Notes under the pieces: generated by a model
Told to the model about the DNA's origin: nothing
What the model saw: the letters and a program-made list of their open reading frames with translations, nothing else
Databases searched by the model: none
Position numbers and translations under genes: made by a program
Part shown: positions 42,473-50,977 of the stretch, in pieces
Numbering within the stretch: position 1 is the stretch's first letter
Layout: every line of letters starts with the position of its first letter
Source: an uncultured Oscillospiraceae bacterium
GTDB taxonomy: Bacteria > Bacillota > Clostridia > Oscillospirales > Oscillospiraceae
Assembly: GCA_947627735.1 (NCBI GenBank)
Contig: CANQXG010000007.1
Coordinates: forward strand, 18,240-82,239
Length of the DNA: 64,000 nucleotides
Direction: 5' to 3'

Positions 42473-44413
42473 ATGCAGACCAATTATTACGCCGAAGCCC
42501 AGAAACTGGCCCAGAAGGAATTTCGCCGCTGCACCGCGGAGGGGCTGCACCCCTATCCCCCCGCCCTGGAGGTGATCGTGCCGGAGGACCGGCTGATGAC
42601 CGGGGTAGACCTGGGCACCGTGCAGATCCCCATGGAGTACATCGTGGGCACCCGCACCACCGCCCGGGCCAGCGCCTTCGCCCGGAACATGATGCCCCTC
42701 ATGCCCCAGAACACCGAGTTCTCCGATAAGTGGCAGCGGCTGTGCCAGGCCCATGTGGAAGAGGGTATCCGGGACCCCATCAAGGTCTGGGAGTATATGC
42801 ACCGGTACTACGTGGAGGAGGGCAACAAGCGTGTCAGCGTGCTGCGCTTTTTCGGCGCGGACACCGTGGACGCCCGGGTCATGCGCGTCATGCCGGAGCA
42901 CCGGGAGGACCCGGAAACGGAGCTGAATTATGAATATGTGGAGTTCAACCGGGCCAGCCGGGTGAACTATATCGAATTTTCCAAGCCCGGCAGGTATGCC
43001 CGGCTGCAGCAGCTGCTGGGCAAAAGCCCCGGCCAGATGTGGTCGGACGACGACCGGGTGGCCTTCCGGGCCGCCTATTACAACTTCCGCTCCGCCTATG
43101 AATCCAACGGCGGCGGCCGCCTGTCCACCACCGTGGGGGACGCCATGCTGGCGTACATGGAGGTGTTCGGCTTCCAGCAGCTCACCAGCATGACCGGCGC
43201 GGAGATGAAAAAGTCCGTCGCCCAGGCCTGGGAGGAGATCACTCTCCAGCAGGAGCCGGACCCCATCGACGTGAAGCTGGACCCGGAGGCGGAGAAGCCG
43301 GAGGGCCTGCTGGCCAAGGTGCTGCCCAAGAGCGAAAAGCCCCTGGCGGTGGCCTTCGTCCACGACAAGGACCCGGCCCTGTCCGGCTGGACCTATGCCC
43401 ATGAGCTGGGCCGGGAGTATGTCCAGCGGGTGTTCGGCGACGGCATACGCACCAGCGCCTACTTCAACGCCCTGGTGGGCGACGCCGACCAGGTCATCAG
43501 CCAGGCCATCGCCGACGGCAACACCGTCATCTTCACCACCTCCCCCCGGCTGCTGCCCGCCAGCCTCCGGGCCGCGGTGGCGGCGCCCAAGGTCACCATC
43601 CTCAACTGCGCGCTGAACATGTCCCACCGGTACATCCGCACCTACTACGCCCGGATGTATGAGGCCAAGTTCATCGCCGGCGTCATCGCCGGCTCCCTGG
43701 CCGGGGGCGAGGACGTAGGATACATGTGCGACTACCCCATCTACGGCCAGGTGGCGGGCATCAACGCCTTCGCCCTGGGGGTGCAGACCGTCAGCCCCAA
43801 GTCCGAGGTGCGCCTGGAGTGGTCCTCCGTTGCCGGCGCGGAGAGCGCCCTGGGGCGTCTGACCGAGCGGGGCATCCGGCTCATCTCCTCCCAGGACACC
43901 ACCCGCCTCACCGACCGGGGCCGGACCCCCTTCGGCCTGGGCCTGGTCAACCCCGACGGCAGCCAGGTGAACCTGGCCATGCCGGTGTGGCGCTGGGGCG
44001 TGTACTATGAGGCGCTGCTGCGCCGCATCCGGGACAAGAGCTTCCAGGCCGAGAGCGCCGGCAGCGCCAAGGCCCTGAACTACTACTGGGGCATGTCCGC
44101 CGGGGTGGTGGAGATGCGCTACTCCGACAAGCTGCCCCTGGGGGTGCGCAAGATGGCGGGCGTGCTGGAAAAGAGCATCCGCGCCGGGCTGTGCCAGCCC
44201 TTCACCGGGCCGCTGTACGACCAGACCGGCCAGCTGATCCTGGACAAGGGCAAGGCCCTGCCCCCGGAGCAGATCATCGATATGAACTGGCTGAACGAGA
44301 ACGTGTCCGGCGCCATCCCCTCCTACGAGGAGCTGACGGAAACGGGCAAGGCCACCGTGTGGATCGCCGGCGTGACCGGCGCCCGGCCCTCCGCCGGAGA
44401 GGAGGCGCCATGA
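42473..44413 (+). CDS. ParB-like/BMP fusion protein (cytoplasmic)
   Basis: 646 residues with no signal peptide or lipobox. The N-terminal region (about 45-140) resembles a ParB/sulfiredoxin-like nuclease fold: VGTRTTARASAFA, IRDPIKVWEYMHRYYVEEGNKRVSVLRFFG. A helical middle follows (about 140-280). The C-terminal half (about 289-560) is a BMP/PnrA-type periplasmic-binding fold: AVAFVHDKDPALSGWTYAHE, RMYEAKFIAGVIAGSLAG, VGYMCDYPIYGQVAGINAF. BMP proteins normally sit outside the cell as nucleoside-binding lipoproteins, so this form is probably an intracellular sensor. Stop overlaps the metallophosphoesterase start (ATGA). Confidence 0.8.
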   Translation: MQTNYYAEAQKLAQKEFRRCTAEGLHPYPPALEVIVPEDRLMTGVDLGTVQIPMEYIVGTRTTARASAFARNMMPLMPQNTEFSDKWQRLCQAHVEEGIRDPIKVWEYMHRYYVEEGNKRVSVLRFFGADTVDARVMRVMPEHREDPETELNYEYVEFNRASRVNYIEFSKPGRYARLQQLLGKSPGQMWSDDDRVAFRAAYYNFRSAYESNGGGRLSTTVGDAMLAYMEVFGFQQLTSMTGAEMKKSVAQAWEEITLQQEPDPIDVKLDPEAEKPEGLLAKVLPKSEKPLAVAFVHDKDPALSGWTYAHELGREYVQRVFGDGIRTSAYFNALVGDADQVISQAIADGNTVIFTTSPRLLPASLRAAVAAPKVTILNCALNMSHRYIRTYYARMYEAKFIAGVIAGSLAGGEDVGYMCDYPIYGQVAGINAFALGVQTVSPKSEVRLEWSSVAGAESALGRLTERGIRLISSQDTTRLTDRGRTPFGLGLVNPDGSQVNLAMPVWRWGVYYEALLRRIRDKSFQAESAGSAKALNYYWGMSAGVVEMRYSDKLPLGVRKMAGVLEKSIRAGLCQPFTGPLYDQTGQLILDKGKALPPEQIIDMNWLNENVSGAIPSYEELTETGKATVWIAGVTGARPSAGEEAP

Positions 44414-45000
44414 GGATACTGGCCGTGTCGGATGTCCCCTCGGCGCTGTACTACGACAACTACCAGCCCGGGTGCCTGGACGGGTTCGACCTGATCCTGT
44501 CCTGCGGCGACCTGCGGCGGAACTATCTGGAATTTCTGGTCACCATGGCCCGCTGCCCGCTGATCTACGTCCCGGGCAACCACGACGACGCCTTCCTGAA
44601 AGACCCGCCGGAGGGGTGCCTGTGCGCCGACGGCAAGGTCCTGGTCGTCGACGGCGTGCGCATCCTGGGCCTGGGCGGCTCATATAAGTACAAGCCCGGC
44701 CAGTGTATGTACACCGAGCGGCAGATGGCCCGCCGGGTGCGGCATCTGGCGCTGGAGATGCGCCTGCACAAGGGCTTCGACATCCTGCTGACCCACACCC
44801 CCGCCCGGGGGCTGAACGACTTCGACACTCTCCCCCACCGGGGTTTTGCCTGCTTCAACGATCTGATGGACCGGTACGAGCCCCAGTACTTCATCCACGG
44901 CCACATCCACCGCTCCTACGGCCCCTTCATCCCCCAGCGCACCCAGCGGGGGGACACCACGGTCATCAACGCCTTCGACCACTGTATCATCGAGATATGA
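44410..45000 (+). CDS. calcineurin-like metallophosphoesterase
   Basis: 196 residues. Metal-binding motifs: SDVP (first motif, where the usual DxH has Pro instead of His), SCGDLRRNYL, YVPGNHDD, LLTHTPARG and IHGHIHRSYG. Such proteins hydrolyse phosphoesters. The first-motif change is shared by a group of clostridial proteins of this length as far as I recall, so it may be functional. It is translationally coupled to the ParB-like/BMP gene, suggesting a common nucleotide- or nucleoside-linked task. Confidence 0.85.
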   Translation: MRILAVSDVPSALYYDNYQPGCLDGFDLILSCGDLRRNYLEFLVTMARCPLIYVPGNHDDAFLKDPPEGCLCADGKVLVVDGVRILGLGGSYKYKPGQCMYTERQMARRVRHLALEMRLHKGFDILLTHTPARGLNDFDTLPHRGFACFNDLMDRYEPQYFIHGHIHRSYGPFIPQRTQRGDTTVINAFDHCIIEI

Positions 45001-45002
45001 AA

Positions 45003-45044
45003 GACCGGCGTCCCAAGGGACGCCGGTCGGCTTATGTTCTTTTC
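45003..45044 (+). terminator. terminator after the metallophosphoesterase
   Basis: A perfect 11-bp stem (45003-45013 with 45018-45028), followed by GGCTTATGTTCTTTTC; it also ends the convergent minus-strand gene. Confidence 0.7.
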
Positions 45045-45046
45045 TC

Positions 45047-45631
45047 TCAGTACAGGCTGGCGATGATGTCCACGCACCGGTCGATGCCGAAGCGGGCGCT
45101 GTCCAGGGCGATGTGGTAGTGCTGGACCTTGCCCCACTCCATGTCGGTGTAGAACTGATAGTACGCCGCCCGGCGCCGGTCCTTGTCCCGCAGGCGCTTT
45201 TCCGGGGTGTCGCTGGTCTCGCCGTAGAGCTTCACGATCCGCTCCTCCCGGGCGGCCATGGGGGCGTAGATGAACACCTTCAGCAGATCCGCCTTCCCCT
45301 GCAGAATGTAGTCGGCGCACCGGCCTACGATGACGCAGTCCTCCTGCTCCCCGATCTGGAGGATCAGGCGGCGCTGCACCGTCCACAGATAGTCCTGCAC
45401 GCTCAGTCCGTTCACGGAGCGGTCGGCGAAGGCGGTGGCCAGCCAGCCGCCCCGGGGGGTGTATTCGCCCCGCTCGGCGATATATTCCTTGGCCAGGCCG
45501 CTCTCCTCGGCGATCTTCTCCAAAAGCTCGTTGTCGTAACAGGGGATGCCCAGCTTTTCCGCGGTCTGCCGGCCGATGGTACGGCCGCCGCTGCCGAACT
45601 CCCGGCTGATGGTAATGATCCTGTGTGCCAT
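45047..45631 (-). CDS. cytidylate kinase-like family protein
   Basis: 194 residues, AAA-type kinase fold (PF13189 group). P-loop-like ITISREFGSGGRTIGR, then LGIPCYDNELLEKIAEESG, VIVGRCADYIL and VFIYAPMAAREERIVKLYG. The last segment is KDRRRAAYYQFYTDMEWG. The substrate of this group is not settled; nucleotide kinase activity is assumed. The start at 45631 (MAHRIITIS) has GGAAAGGAG upstream; the frame extends upstream without a site. Confidence 0.85.
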   Translation of the reverse strand: MAHRIITISREFGSGGRTIGRQTAEKLGIPCYDNELLEKIAEESGLAKEYIAERGEYTPRGGWLATAFADRSVNGLSVQDYLWTVQRRLILQIGEQEDCVIVGRCADYILQGKADLLKVFIYAPMAAREERIVKLYGETSDTPEKRLRDKDRRRAAYYQFYTDMEWGKVQHYHIALDSARFGIDRCVDIIASLY

Positions 45632-45741
45632 ATCTCGCTCCTTTCCCCGGCGGCGGTGGCCGCCCGGTGATTTACTGTAATAAATAATACCAGAAAATGC
45701 CGCCGCCGTCAACGCATCGGGGGCAAATTCGTCCTCCGCCC

Positions 45742-45770
45742 TTGCATCCGTCCGGGCTTTTCGGTATAAT
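45742..45770 (+). promoter_or_regulatory. tRNA-Leu promoter
   Basis: TTGCAT (45742-45747), 17-nt spacer, TATAAT (45765-45770), 13 bases before the tRNA. Confidence 0.7.
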
Positions 45771-45783
45771 GGGACCATCCCAT

Positions 45784-45866
45784 GCGGGCATGGTGGAATT
45801 GGCAGACACGCGGGATTTAGGTTCCCGTGGGCGACCGTGCAGGTTCAAATCCTGTTGCCCGCACCA
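45784..45866 (+). tRNA. tRNA-Leu (anticodon UAG)
   Basis: 83 nt including an encoded CCA. Acceptor stem GCGGGCA pairs with TGCCCGC. The anticodon stem CGGGA/TCCCG holds the loop TTTAGGT, giving anticodon TAG. A variable arm and the T arm (CAGGTTCAAATCCTG) follow. Confidence 0.95.
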
Positions 45867-45906
45867 TCGTCGGAGCAAAGCTCGCTTTGCTCCGACGATT
45901 CCTTTT
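45867..45906 (+). terminator. tRNA terminator
   Basis: A perfect 14-bp stem (45867-45880 with 45885-45898) starting right after the CCA, then TTCCTTTT. Confidence 0.85.
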
Positions 45907-46192
45907 GCCTTCGGCACAAGGATCGTCATCCGCCCGCTCGCTTGCTCCTCCTCTCCCCAAAGGGCTGGCGAACCCTTTGGGGGCCTGAAGGGGAACACGC
46001 GGGAGCGTGTCCTCTCGTTTGGACTTCGGCCCGTCGGGCCTCGTACCGATTCAGTTTTTAACGGCGGGAGTGAATCCCGCCTAAACCAATTCTCCGCTTC
46101 GCTCCGAATTGACGCGCGACGGCGCGCGAACGTTAAAATAGGCTGGCGAACCCTTTAGGGAGAGTAGGGGCTTGGATCAGATTCAAATCTCG
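45907..46192. repeat. gene-free stretch with scattered repeat fragments
   Basis: No coding frame. 45927-45983 is a relative of 7485-7540 (CATCCGCCCGCTC, then GCTCCTCCTCTCCCCAAA and a palindromic GGG/CCC close). GGCTGGCGAACCCTTT occurs twice (45964-45979 and 46141-46156). Other short palindromes include GGCGGGAGTGAATCCCGCC near 46063. It looks like remnants of a palindromic repeat family inserted beside a tRNA gene. Confidence 0.55.
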
Positions 46193-46221
46193 TTGACGAG
46201 AAACCCTCAACAGGATATAAT
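46193..46221 (+). promoter_or_regulatory. promoter of the DUF4160/DUF2442 pair
   Basis: TTGACG (46193-46198), 17-nt spacer, TATAAT (46216-46221), 28 bases before the first ATG. Confidence 0.7.
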
Positions 46222-46249
46222 AACTTTATCACTGGGCGAGGTGTTCACT

Positions 46250-46515
46250 ATGCCGGAACTATACAGGTTTTATAACATCATCATCAAGATGATCTACATG
46301 GACGACTGACAACACAATAAACCGCATTTTCATGTGATGTATGCGGAGTATGAGGCATCTGTCAGCATAGACGGGGAGCTGCTGGCCGGCAGTCTGCCCG
46401 TGAAGCAACTCAAACTCGTCAGGCATGGGCTGCTATCCATGAGGATGAGCTTTACGCCGCTTGGAACAACGCGGTACGTGGTATTCCATTTGGCAAGATC
46501 GCGCCGCTGCAGTGA
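46250..46515 (+). pseudogene. broken DUF4160 gene
   Basis: Reading from the ATG at 46250 gives MPELYRFYNIIIKMIYMDD, then an in-frame TGA (46307-46309), then QHNKPHFHVMYAEYEASVSI in the same frame, as in DUF4160 proteins. After LKLV near 46420 the homology moves to another frame (WAAIHEDELYAAWNNAVRG, ending KIAPLQ at 46515), a one-base loss. Two independent lesions make a pseudogene likely. DUF4160 genes are often paired with DUF2442 genes, and the intact DUF2442 gene follows 12 bases later. Confidence 0.8.
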
Positions 46516-46527
46516 GGAGATGCTGAT

Positions 46528-46821
46528 ATGTATGTTATGGATGGAATTGCCTACGCAGGGACACCCTCGCATGTTGTAAGCATATCCGGTGTCCGGCCGA
46601 TGGACGATCACCGGCTGTGGGTGCGGTTCAGTACAGGAGAGGCAAAAGTGTTCGACTTTAAGCCCTTGCTGAAAATGCCAGCCTTTGCGCCACTTGCGGA
46701 TATGGACGTGTTCAAAAACGTTTATATCGACTACGGCACGGCAGTGTGGTGCGACGGGGACATTGATATCGCGCCGGAAACCCTCTATGAAGAGGGTGTT
46801 CTGGCGGAGAATGTGGGCTGA
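46528..46821 (+). CDS. DUF2442 protein (97 aa)
   Basis: A small DUF2442-type protein: VVSISGVRPMDDHRLWVRFS, GEAKVFDFKPLL, then FKNVYIDYGTAVWCDGDIDIAPETLYEEG. It keeps the family pattern of a ligand- or DNA-interacting fold with a final ..I.PE.LY. segment. GAGGAGA lies 8 bases before the ATG. It is the surviving partner of the broken DUF4160 gene. DUF4160/DUF2442 pairs are often suggested to be toxin-antitoxin-like, but this is not established. Confidence 0.85.
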   Translation: MYVMDGIAYAGTPSHVVSISGVRPMDDHRLWVRFSTGEAKVFDFKPLLKMPAFAPLADMDVFKNVYIDYGTAVWCDGDIDIAPETLYEEGVLAENVG

Positions 46822-46896
46822 GGGCAGCAAAATGCGCTATGTACTTGTCTGTTAACGCAACGAGTCATCCCATGTCAAGGAAAGAGATATCATGCC

Positions 46897-47568
46897 ATGA
46901 AATCGAGAGATAAAAAGACTATCAAGCGAGTTAAGTTACTGGGTGTTCGCACAGCAAAAGAAACCCTTGTTTTTACCACGGTGAATTTTTCAGTATATAG
47001 TTTTTGGGTCGAATATGAAGATGGGTCCGCAGAAACAATAGAAGTATCGCCAACGAATCCCAACGATAAAAGGAAAAAAGAAAAAGCATTATTTGATTCC
47101 TTAATGGCAAAGGCAAATGAGGCGCATACACAAATTGCAGATTCCAGTCGTGCACAGCCCGATGTTAAAAAGACATTGGACGAACTAAAGACTTTGAAGG
47201 ACTTGCTCGATGCCAATGTGATAACTCAAGACATCTATGACCTCCAACGGGAAAAGCTGCTCCAAGAGTTAAACGACCTTCCGCAAAGTGAGATCCCTCA
47301 GCATAATCTGAGTATAATTCGAAAAAAAGCACGACCAGCCGGAGAAAGTAGGACTATCATTAAAATTGATGGTGTGAAACGAACAGATGTCGATTTGGAT
47401 ACCAGTATTTCGCTTACACTTCCCTCCGGCAGTCATAGCATTAGTTTTCAACGCGCTGCTGTAAAGAGCAAAGAATATGGAATTGTGGTTTCTGGCACAG
47501 ACAAATACGAAGTGGTCTTTGAGCCTAAAATGTTCAGCATCGAAGTCACTATATCAAATAACAAATAA
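46897..47568 (+). CDS. AT-rich gene of unknown function with a SHOCT-like segment (223 aa)
   Basis: A soluble, basic protein. An N-terminal beta region (FTTVNFSVYSFWVEYEDGSAE) is followed by a helical linker. LDELKTLKDLLDANVITQDIYDLQREKLL resembles the SHOCT motif (oligomerisation helix pair). A C-terminal beta domain ends the protein (TIIKIDGVKRTDVDLD, ISLTLPSGSHSISF). Base composition and codon use are clearly more AT-rich than any neighbour (many AAA, GAA, ATT), which suggests horizontal transfer. No strong ribosome site is seen. No function is proposed. Confidence 0.7.
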   Translation: MKSRDKKTIKRVKLLGVRTAKETLVFTTVNFSVYSFWVEYEDGSAETIEVSPTNPNDKRKKEKALFDSLMAKANEAHTQIADSSRAQPDVKKTLDELKTLKDLLDANVITQDIYDLQREKLLQELNDLPQSEIPQHNLSIIRKKARPAGESRTIIKIDGVKRTDVDLDTSISLTLPSGSHSISFQRAAVKSKEYGIVVSGTDKYEVVFEPKMFSIEVTISNNK

Positions 47569-47592
47569 TCATTGACTATGGAGGCGACGGGC

Positions 47593-50500
47593 ATGGGCGC
47601 TTTACACCGGAGGCTCTTTCACCGCATCGGCCGCAAATCAATATCGAGGCGCCTGCTGTGCCTGGCGCTGGCCGCGCTGCTGCTGGCGTCAGGATGTCTG
47701 ACCGCCTACGCCGCAGCCCCGGAGGATGAGGACAGCCCGGAGGTGCTCCGGGTGGGCTTTTTCGCCTTCTCCGGCTACCATATCATCCAGCCGGACGGCC
47801 GCCGCAGCGGCTATGGCTATGAGTTCCTCCAGCGTCTGGCCATCCACGGCGGGTGGTCCTATGAATACATAGGCTACGACGGCTCCTATGCCGACGCGCT
47901 GGACATGCTGCGCCGGGGCGAGGTGGACATCGTCACCTCCGTGTCCAAGACCCCGGAGCGGGAGGAGGAGTTCCTGTTCTCCGACCAGTCCATCGGCGTC
48001 AACTCCACCATCCTCACCGTGAAGAGCGGCAACCAGGACGTGGTGGAGGGGGATTACGCCACTTATAACGGCATCACCGTGGGCATGCTGGAGGGCAACT
48101 CCAAAAACGCCAACTTCGAGCGCTTCGCCTCGGAGCACGGCTTCTCCTACCGGCCGGTGTACTTTGCTGACCAGAGCGAGCTCACCGCCGCCCTCCAGGA
48201 AGGGCGGGTGGACGCCGCCGTCACCGGCAGTCTGCGGCTGCTGGACAACGAGTGGCTGCTGGAGTCCTTCGACGCCAGCCCCTTCTATATCTGCACCCGC
48301 AAGGACCGGACCGATTTGATGGCGCGGATCAACGCCGCCATCAACGAGATGGACCTGCACGACCCCAACTGGCGGGACGCCCTCCATGAGACATATTACG
48401 CCACCGACCAGGACGGCTCCATCATCCTGAACGCCGGCGAGCGGGCCTTCCTGGAGCAGCACCAGGCCTCCGGAGAGCCGCTGCGGCTGCTGTTCAACCC
48501 CGACCGGGTCCCCTACTGCTACTTCCGGGACGGTCAGGCGGCGGGCATCCTCCCCGCCCTGTTCGAGATCCTGGCCCAGCGGCTGGGGCTGAAGTATGAG
48601 TTCGTCCCGGTGGCGGACCGGCACGAGTATTACGCCCTGCGGGCCGCCGGCGCGGCGGACGTGGTGCTGGACTTCACCGGCGATTACTACCTGGCGGAGG
48701 AGGAGGGCTACAAGATCACGGCCCCCTACTATCAGACCAACTTCGCCCGCCTGACCCTGAGCGGCTTCACCGGCACGGCGGAGCGGCTGGCCATGATGGA
48801 GCGGGCAGACGCCATAGACAGCTTCCTTGCCGCTCGCTATCCGGAGGAGGCGGTGACCCGCTATCCCTCCACGGACGACTGTGTCCAGGCCATCCTGAAT
48901 GGAGATGCGGACGCCACCGTCCTCTACTCCTACACCGCCGATCGGTACGTCCAACAGGACGTCCGCAACCGGCTCAGCGCCGTGGTGCTGGCGGAAACGT
49001 CCCTGTCCTACGCCGTGGGGGAGAACGTCCCCGGCGGGCGGTATCTGCTGTCCATGCTGGACAAGGGCGGCGACAGCTTCACCGACGCGGAGATGGACGC
49101 CATCGTGTCCCGGGAGATCGACGCCGGGCGGGAGGACAGCGTGAGCCTGACCGCCCTTTTGTACCGCAACCCGGTCTACAGCGTGATCGCCGTGATGTTC
49201 CTGCTGCTGCTGCTGTTCGCGCTGGCCATGCTGGCGGTGCGCACCCGCAACCAGCGGCGGCTGAAGGAAAAGATCGCCCAGGCCACCGGCGAGCTGGAGC
49301 GCAAGACCCAGGAGCTGACCCTGGCCCTGCAGGCGGCGGACGCCGCCAACCGGGCCAAGACCACCTTCCTCAACAACATGTCCCACGATATCCGCACGCC
49401 CATGAACGCCATCATCGGCTACACGGCCCTGACCACCACCCACCTGGACAACAAGGAGCGAGCGCAGGACTATCTGGGCAAGATCGCCCAGGCCTCCAAT
49501 CACCTGCTCAGCCTGATCAACGACGTTCTGGACATGAGCCGCATCGAGTCGGGCAAGGTCACCATCACCGAGCGGCCGGAGAATCTGGCGGAGATCCTCC
49601 AGAGCCTGCGCAACATCATCCAGTCCGACATCCACGCCAAGCGGATGGAGCTGTTCATCGACACCGTGGACGTGTCGGACGAGGAGGTATACTGCGACAA
49701 GCTGCGGCTGAACCAGATCCTGCTCAACCTGACCTCCAACGCCATCAAGTTCACCCCTGTGGGCGGCACGGTGGCCGTGCGGGTCACCCAGCGGCCCTCC
49801 CGCTCCCCCCAGCGGGCCCAATATGAGTTCCGGGTCAGCGACACGGGCATCGGCATGAGCCCGGAGTTCGCCCGGACCGTGTTCGACCCCTTCACCCGGG
49901 AGCAGACCACCACCGTCAGCGGCATCCAGGGCACGGGCCTGGGCATGGCCATCACCAAGAATATCGTGGACATGATGGGCGGCACCATCGCCGTGGAGAG
50001 CGAGCAGGGCAAGGGCACCATCTTCACGGTGGTGCTGGAGCTGCGCCTGGCCGGCGCCCACCAGCAGATGGACCCCATCGCGGAGCTGAAGGGCTTCCGG
50101 GGCCTGGTGGTGGACGACGACATGATCTGCTGTCAGAGCGTGTCCAAGATGCTCCGGCAGATCGGCATGCGGGCCGAGTGGGCGCCCTCCGGCCGGGAGG
50201 CCATCGCCCGCACCACCGAGGCGGTGGAGCTGTCGGACCCCTTCGAGGTGTACATCGTGGACTGGTCCATGCCCGAGCTGAGCGGCATCGAGACCGTCCG
50301 CCAGATCCGCAAGATCGTGGGCAACGACTCCCCCATCATCCTCATGTCCGCCTACGACTGGTCGGACATCGAGCAGGAGGCCATGCAGGCCGGCGTCACC
50401 GGCTTCATCAGCAAGCCTCTGTTCGCCTCCGACCTGCACCAAACATTGGAGCGCAGCCTGGGCCATGCCACGGGCACGCCCGCCGCCCCGGAGCCAGTCC

Positions 50501-50904
50501 TCAGCCAGGAGGACAGCTTCGCGGGCAAGCGCATCCTGCTGGCGGAGGACAACGAGCTGAACCGGGAGATCGCCACCGAGATATTGCAGGAGGCCGGCTT
50601 CCTGGTGGAGTGCGCCGAGGACGGCCAGCAGGCCAGCGACATGGTCCGCCGGTCCCAGCCGGGGTACTACAACCTGGTGCTCATGGACATCCAGATGCCG
50701 GTGATGGACGGCTACGCCGCCACCGCCGTCATCCGTGGCCTGGACGACCCGGCCCTGGCCGGCGTCCCCATCATCGCCATGACCGCCAACGCCTTCGAGG
50801 AGGACCGGGAGCGGGCGCTGGAGGCGGGTATGAACGGCCACCTGAGCAAGCCCATCGACCTGGATAAGATGATGGCCCTGCTGCGGGACACGTTCCGCGG
50901 CTGA
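47593..50904 (+). CDS. hybrid histidine kinase with two solute-binding sensor domains
   Basis: 1103 residues. The N-terminal signal/anchor (LLCLALAALLLASGCLTAYA) is followed by two extracellular SBP_bac_3-like domains (about 45-270, LRVGFFAFSGYHIIQPDG; about 290-510, LRLLFNPDRVPYCYFRDGQ). A helix near 529-551 leads to HisKA (NMSHDIRTPMNAIIGY, His near 598), HATPase (DTGIGM, GTGLGMAI) and two receiver domains (VDWSMPEL with SKPLF; LMDIQMPVMDG with SKPID). It likely binds amino acids or similar small solutes. The start at 47593 is chosen for GGAGG 8 bases upstream. There is no Hpt domain or response-regulator gene beside it. Confidence 0.93.
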   Translation: MGALHRRLFHRIGRKSISRRLLCLALAALLLASGCLTAYAAAPEDEDSPEVLRVGFFAFSGYHIIQPDGRRSGYGYEFLQRLAIHGGWSYEYIGYDGSYADALDMLRRGEVDIVTSVSKTPEREEEFLFSDQSIGVNSTILTVKSGNQDVVEGDYATYNGITVGMLEGNSKNANFERFASEHGFSYRPVYFADQSELTAALQEGRVDAAVTGSLRLLDNEWLLESFDASPFYICTRKDRTDLMARINAAINEMDLHDPNWRDALHETYYATDQDGSIILNAGERAFLEQHQASGEPLRLLFNPDRVPYCYFRDGQAAGILPALFEILAQRLGLKYEFVPVADRHEYYALRAAGAADVVLDFTGDYYLAEEEGYKITAPYYQTNFARLTLSGFTGTAERLAMMERADAIDSFLAARYPEEAVTRYPSTDDCVQAILNGDADATVLYSYTADRYVQQDVRNRLSAVVLAETSLSYAVGENVPGGRYLLSMLDKGGDSFTDAEMDAIVSREIDAGREDSVSLTALLYRNPVYSVIAVMFLLLLLFALAMLAVRTRNQRRLKEKIAQATGELERKTQELTLALQAADAANRAKTTFLNNMSHDIRTPMNAIIGYTALTTTHLDNKERAQDYLGKIAQASNHLLSLINDVLDMSRIESGKVTITERPENLAEILQSLRNIIQSDIHAKRMELFIDTVDVSDEEVYCDKLRLNQILLNLTSNAIKFTPVGGTVAVRVTQRPSRSPQRAQYEFRVSDTGIGMSPEFARTVFDPFTREQTTTVSGIQGTGLGMAITKNIVDMMGGTIAVESEQGKGTIFTVVLELRLAGAHQQMDPIAELKGFRGLVVDDDMICCQSVSKMLRQIGMRAEWAPSGREAIARTTEAVELSDPFEVYIVDWSMPELSGIETVRQIRKIVGNDSPIILMSAYDWSDIEQEAMQAGVTGFISKPLFASDLHQTLERSLGHATGTPAAPEPVLSQEDSFAGKRILLAEDNELNREIATEILQEAGFLVECAEDGQQASDMVRRSQPGYYNLVLMDIQMPVMDGYAATAVIRGLDDPALAGVPIIAMTANAFEEDRERALEAGMNGHLSKPIDLDKMMALLRDTFRG

Positions 50905-50923
50905 CACGGCAAATATAGTGATA

Positions 50924-50964
50924 TCCGCGCCCTTTCCCTTTGGAAAGAGCGCGGACTTTTTTAT
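50924..50964. terminator. terminator between two convergent kinases
   Basis: A 14-bp stem (50924-50937 with 50942-50955; one mismatch) with a CTTT loop and TTTTTT tail on the plus strand. Confidence 0.8.
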
Positions 50965-50977
50965 GTTTTTCGCGCGG

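Noticed and set aside
46307..46309. In-frame TGA as selenocysteine
   Set aside because: The position is not a redox Cys in the family, no hairpin typical of a selenocysteine element is evident, and a second frameshift exists further on.
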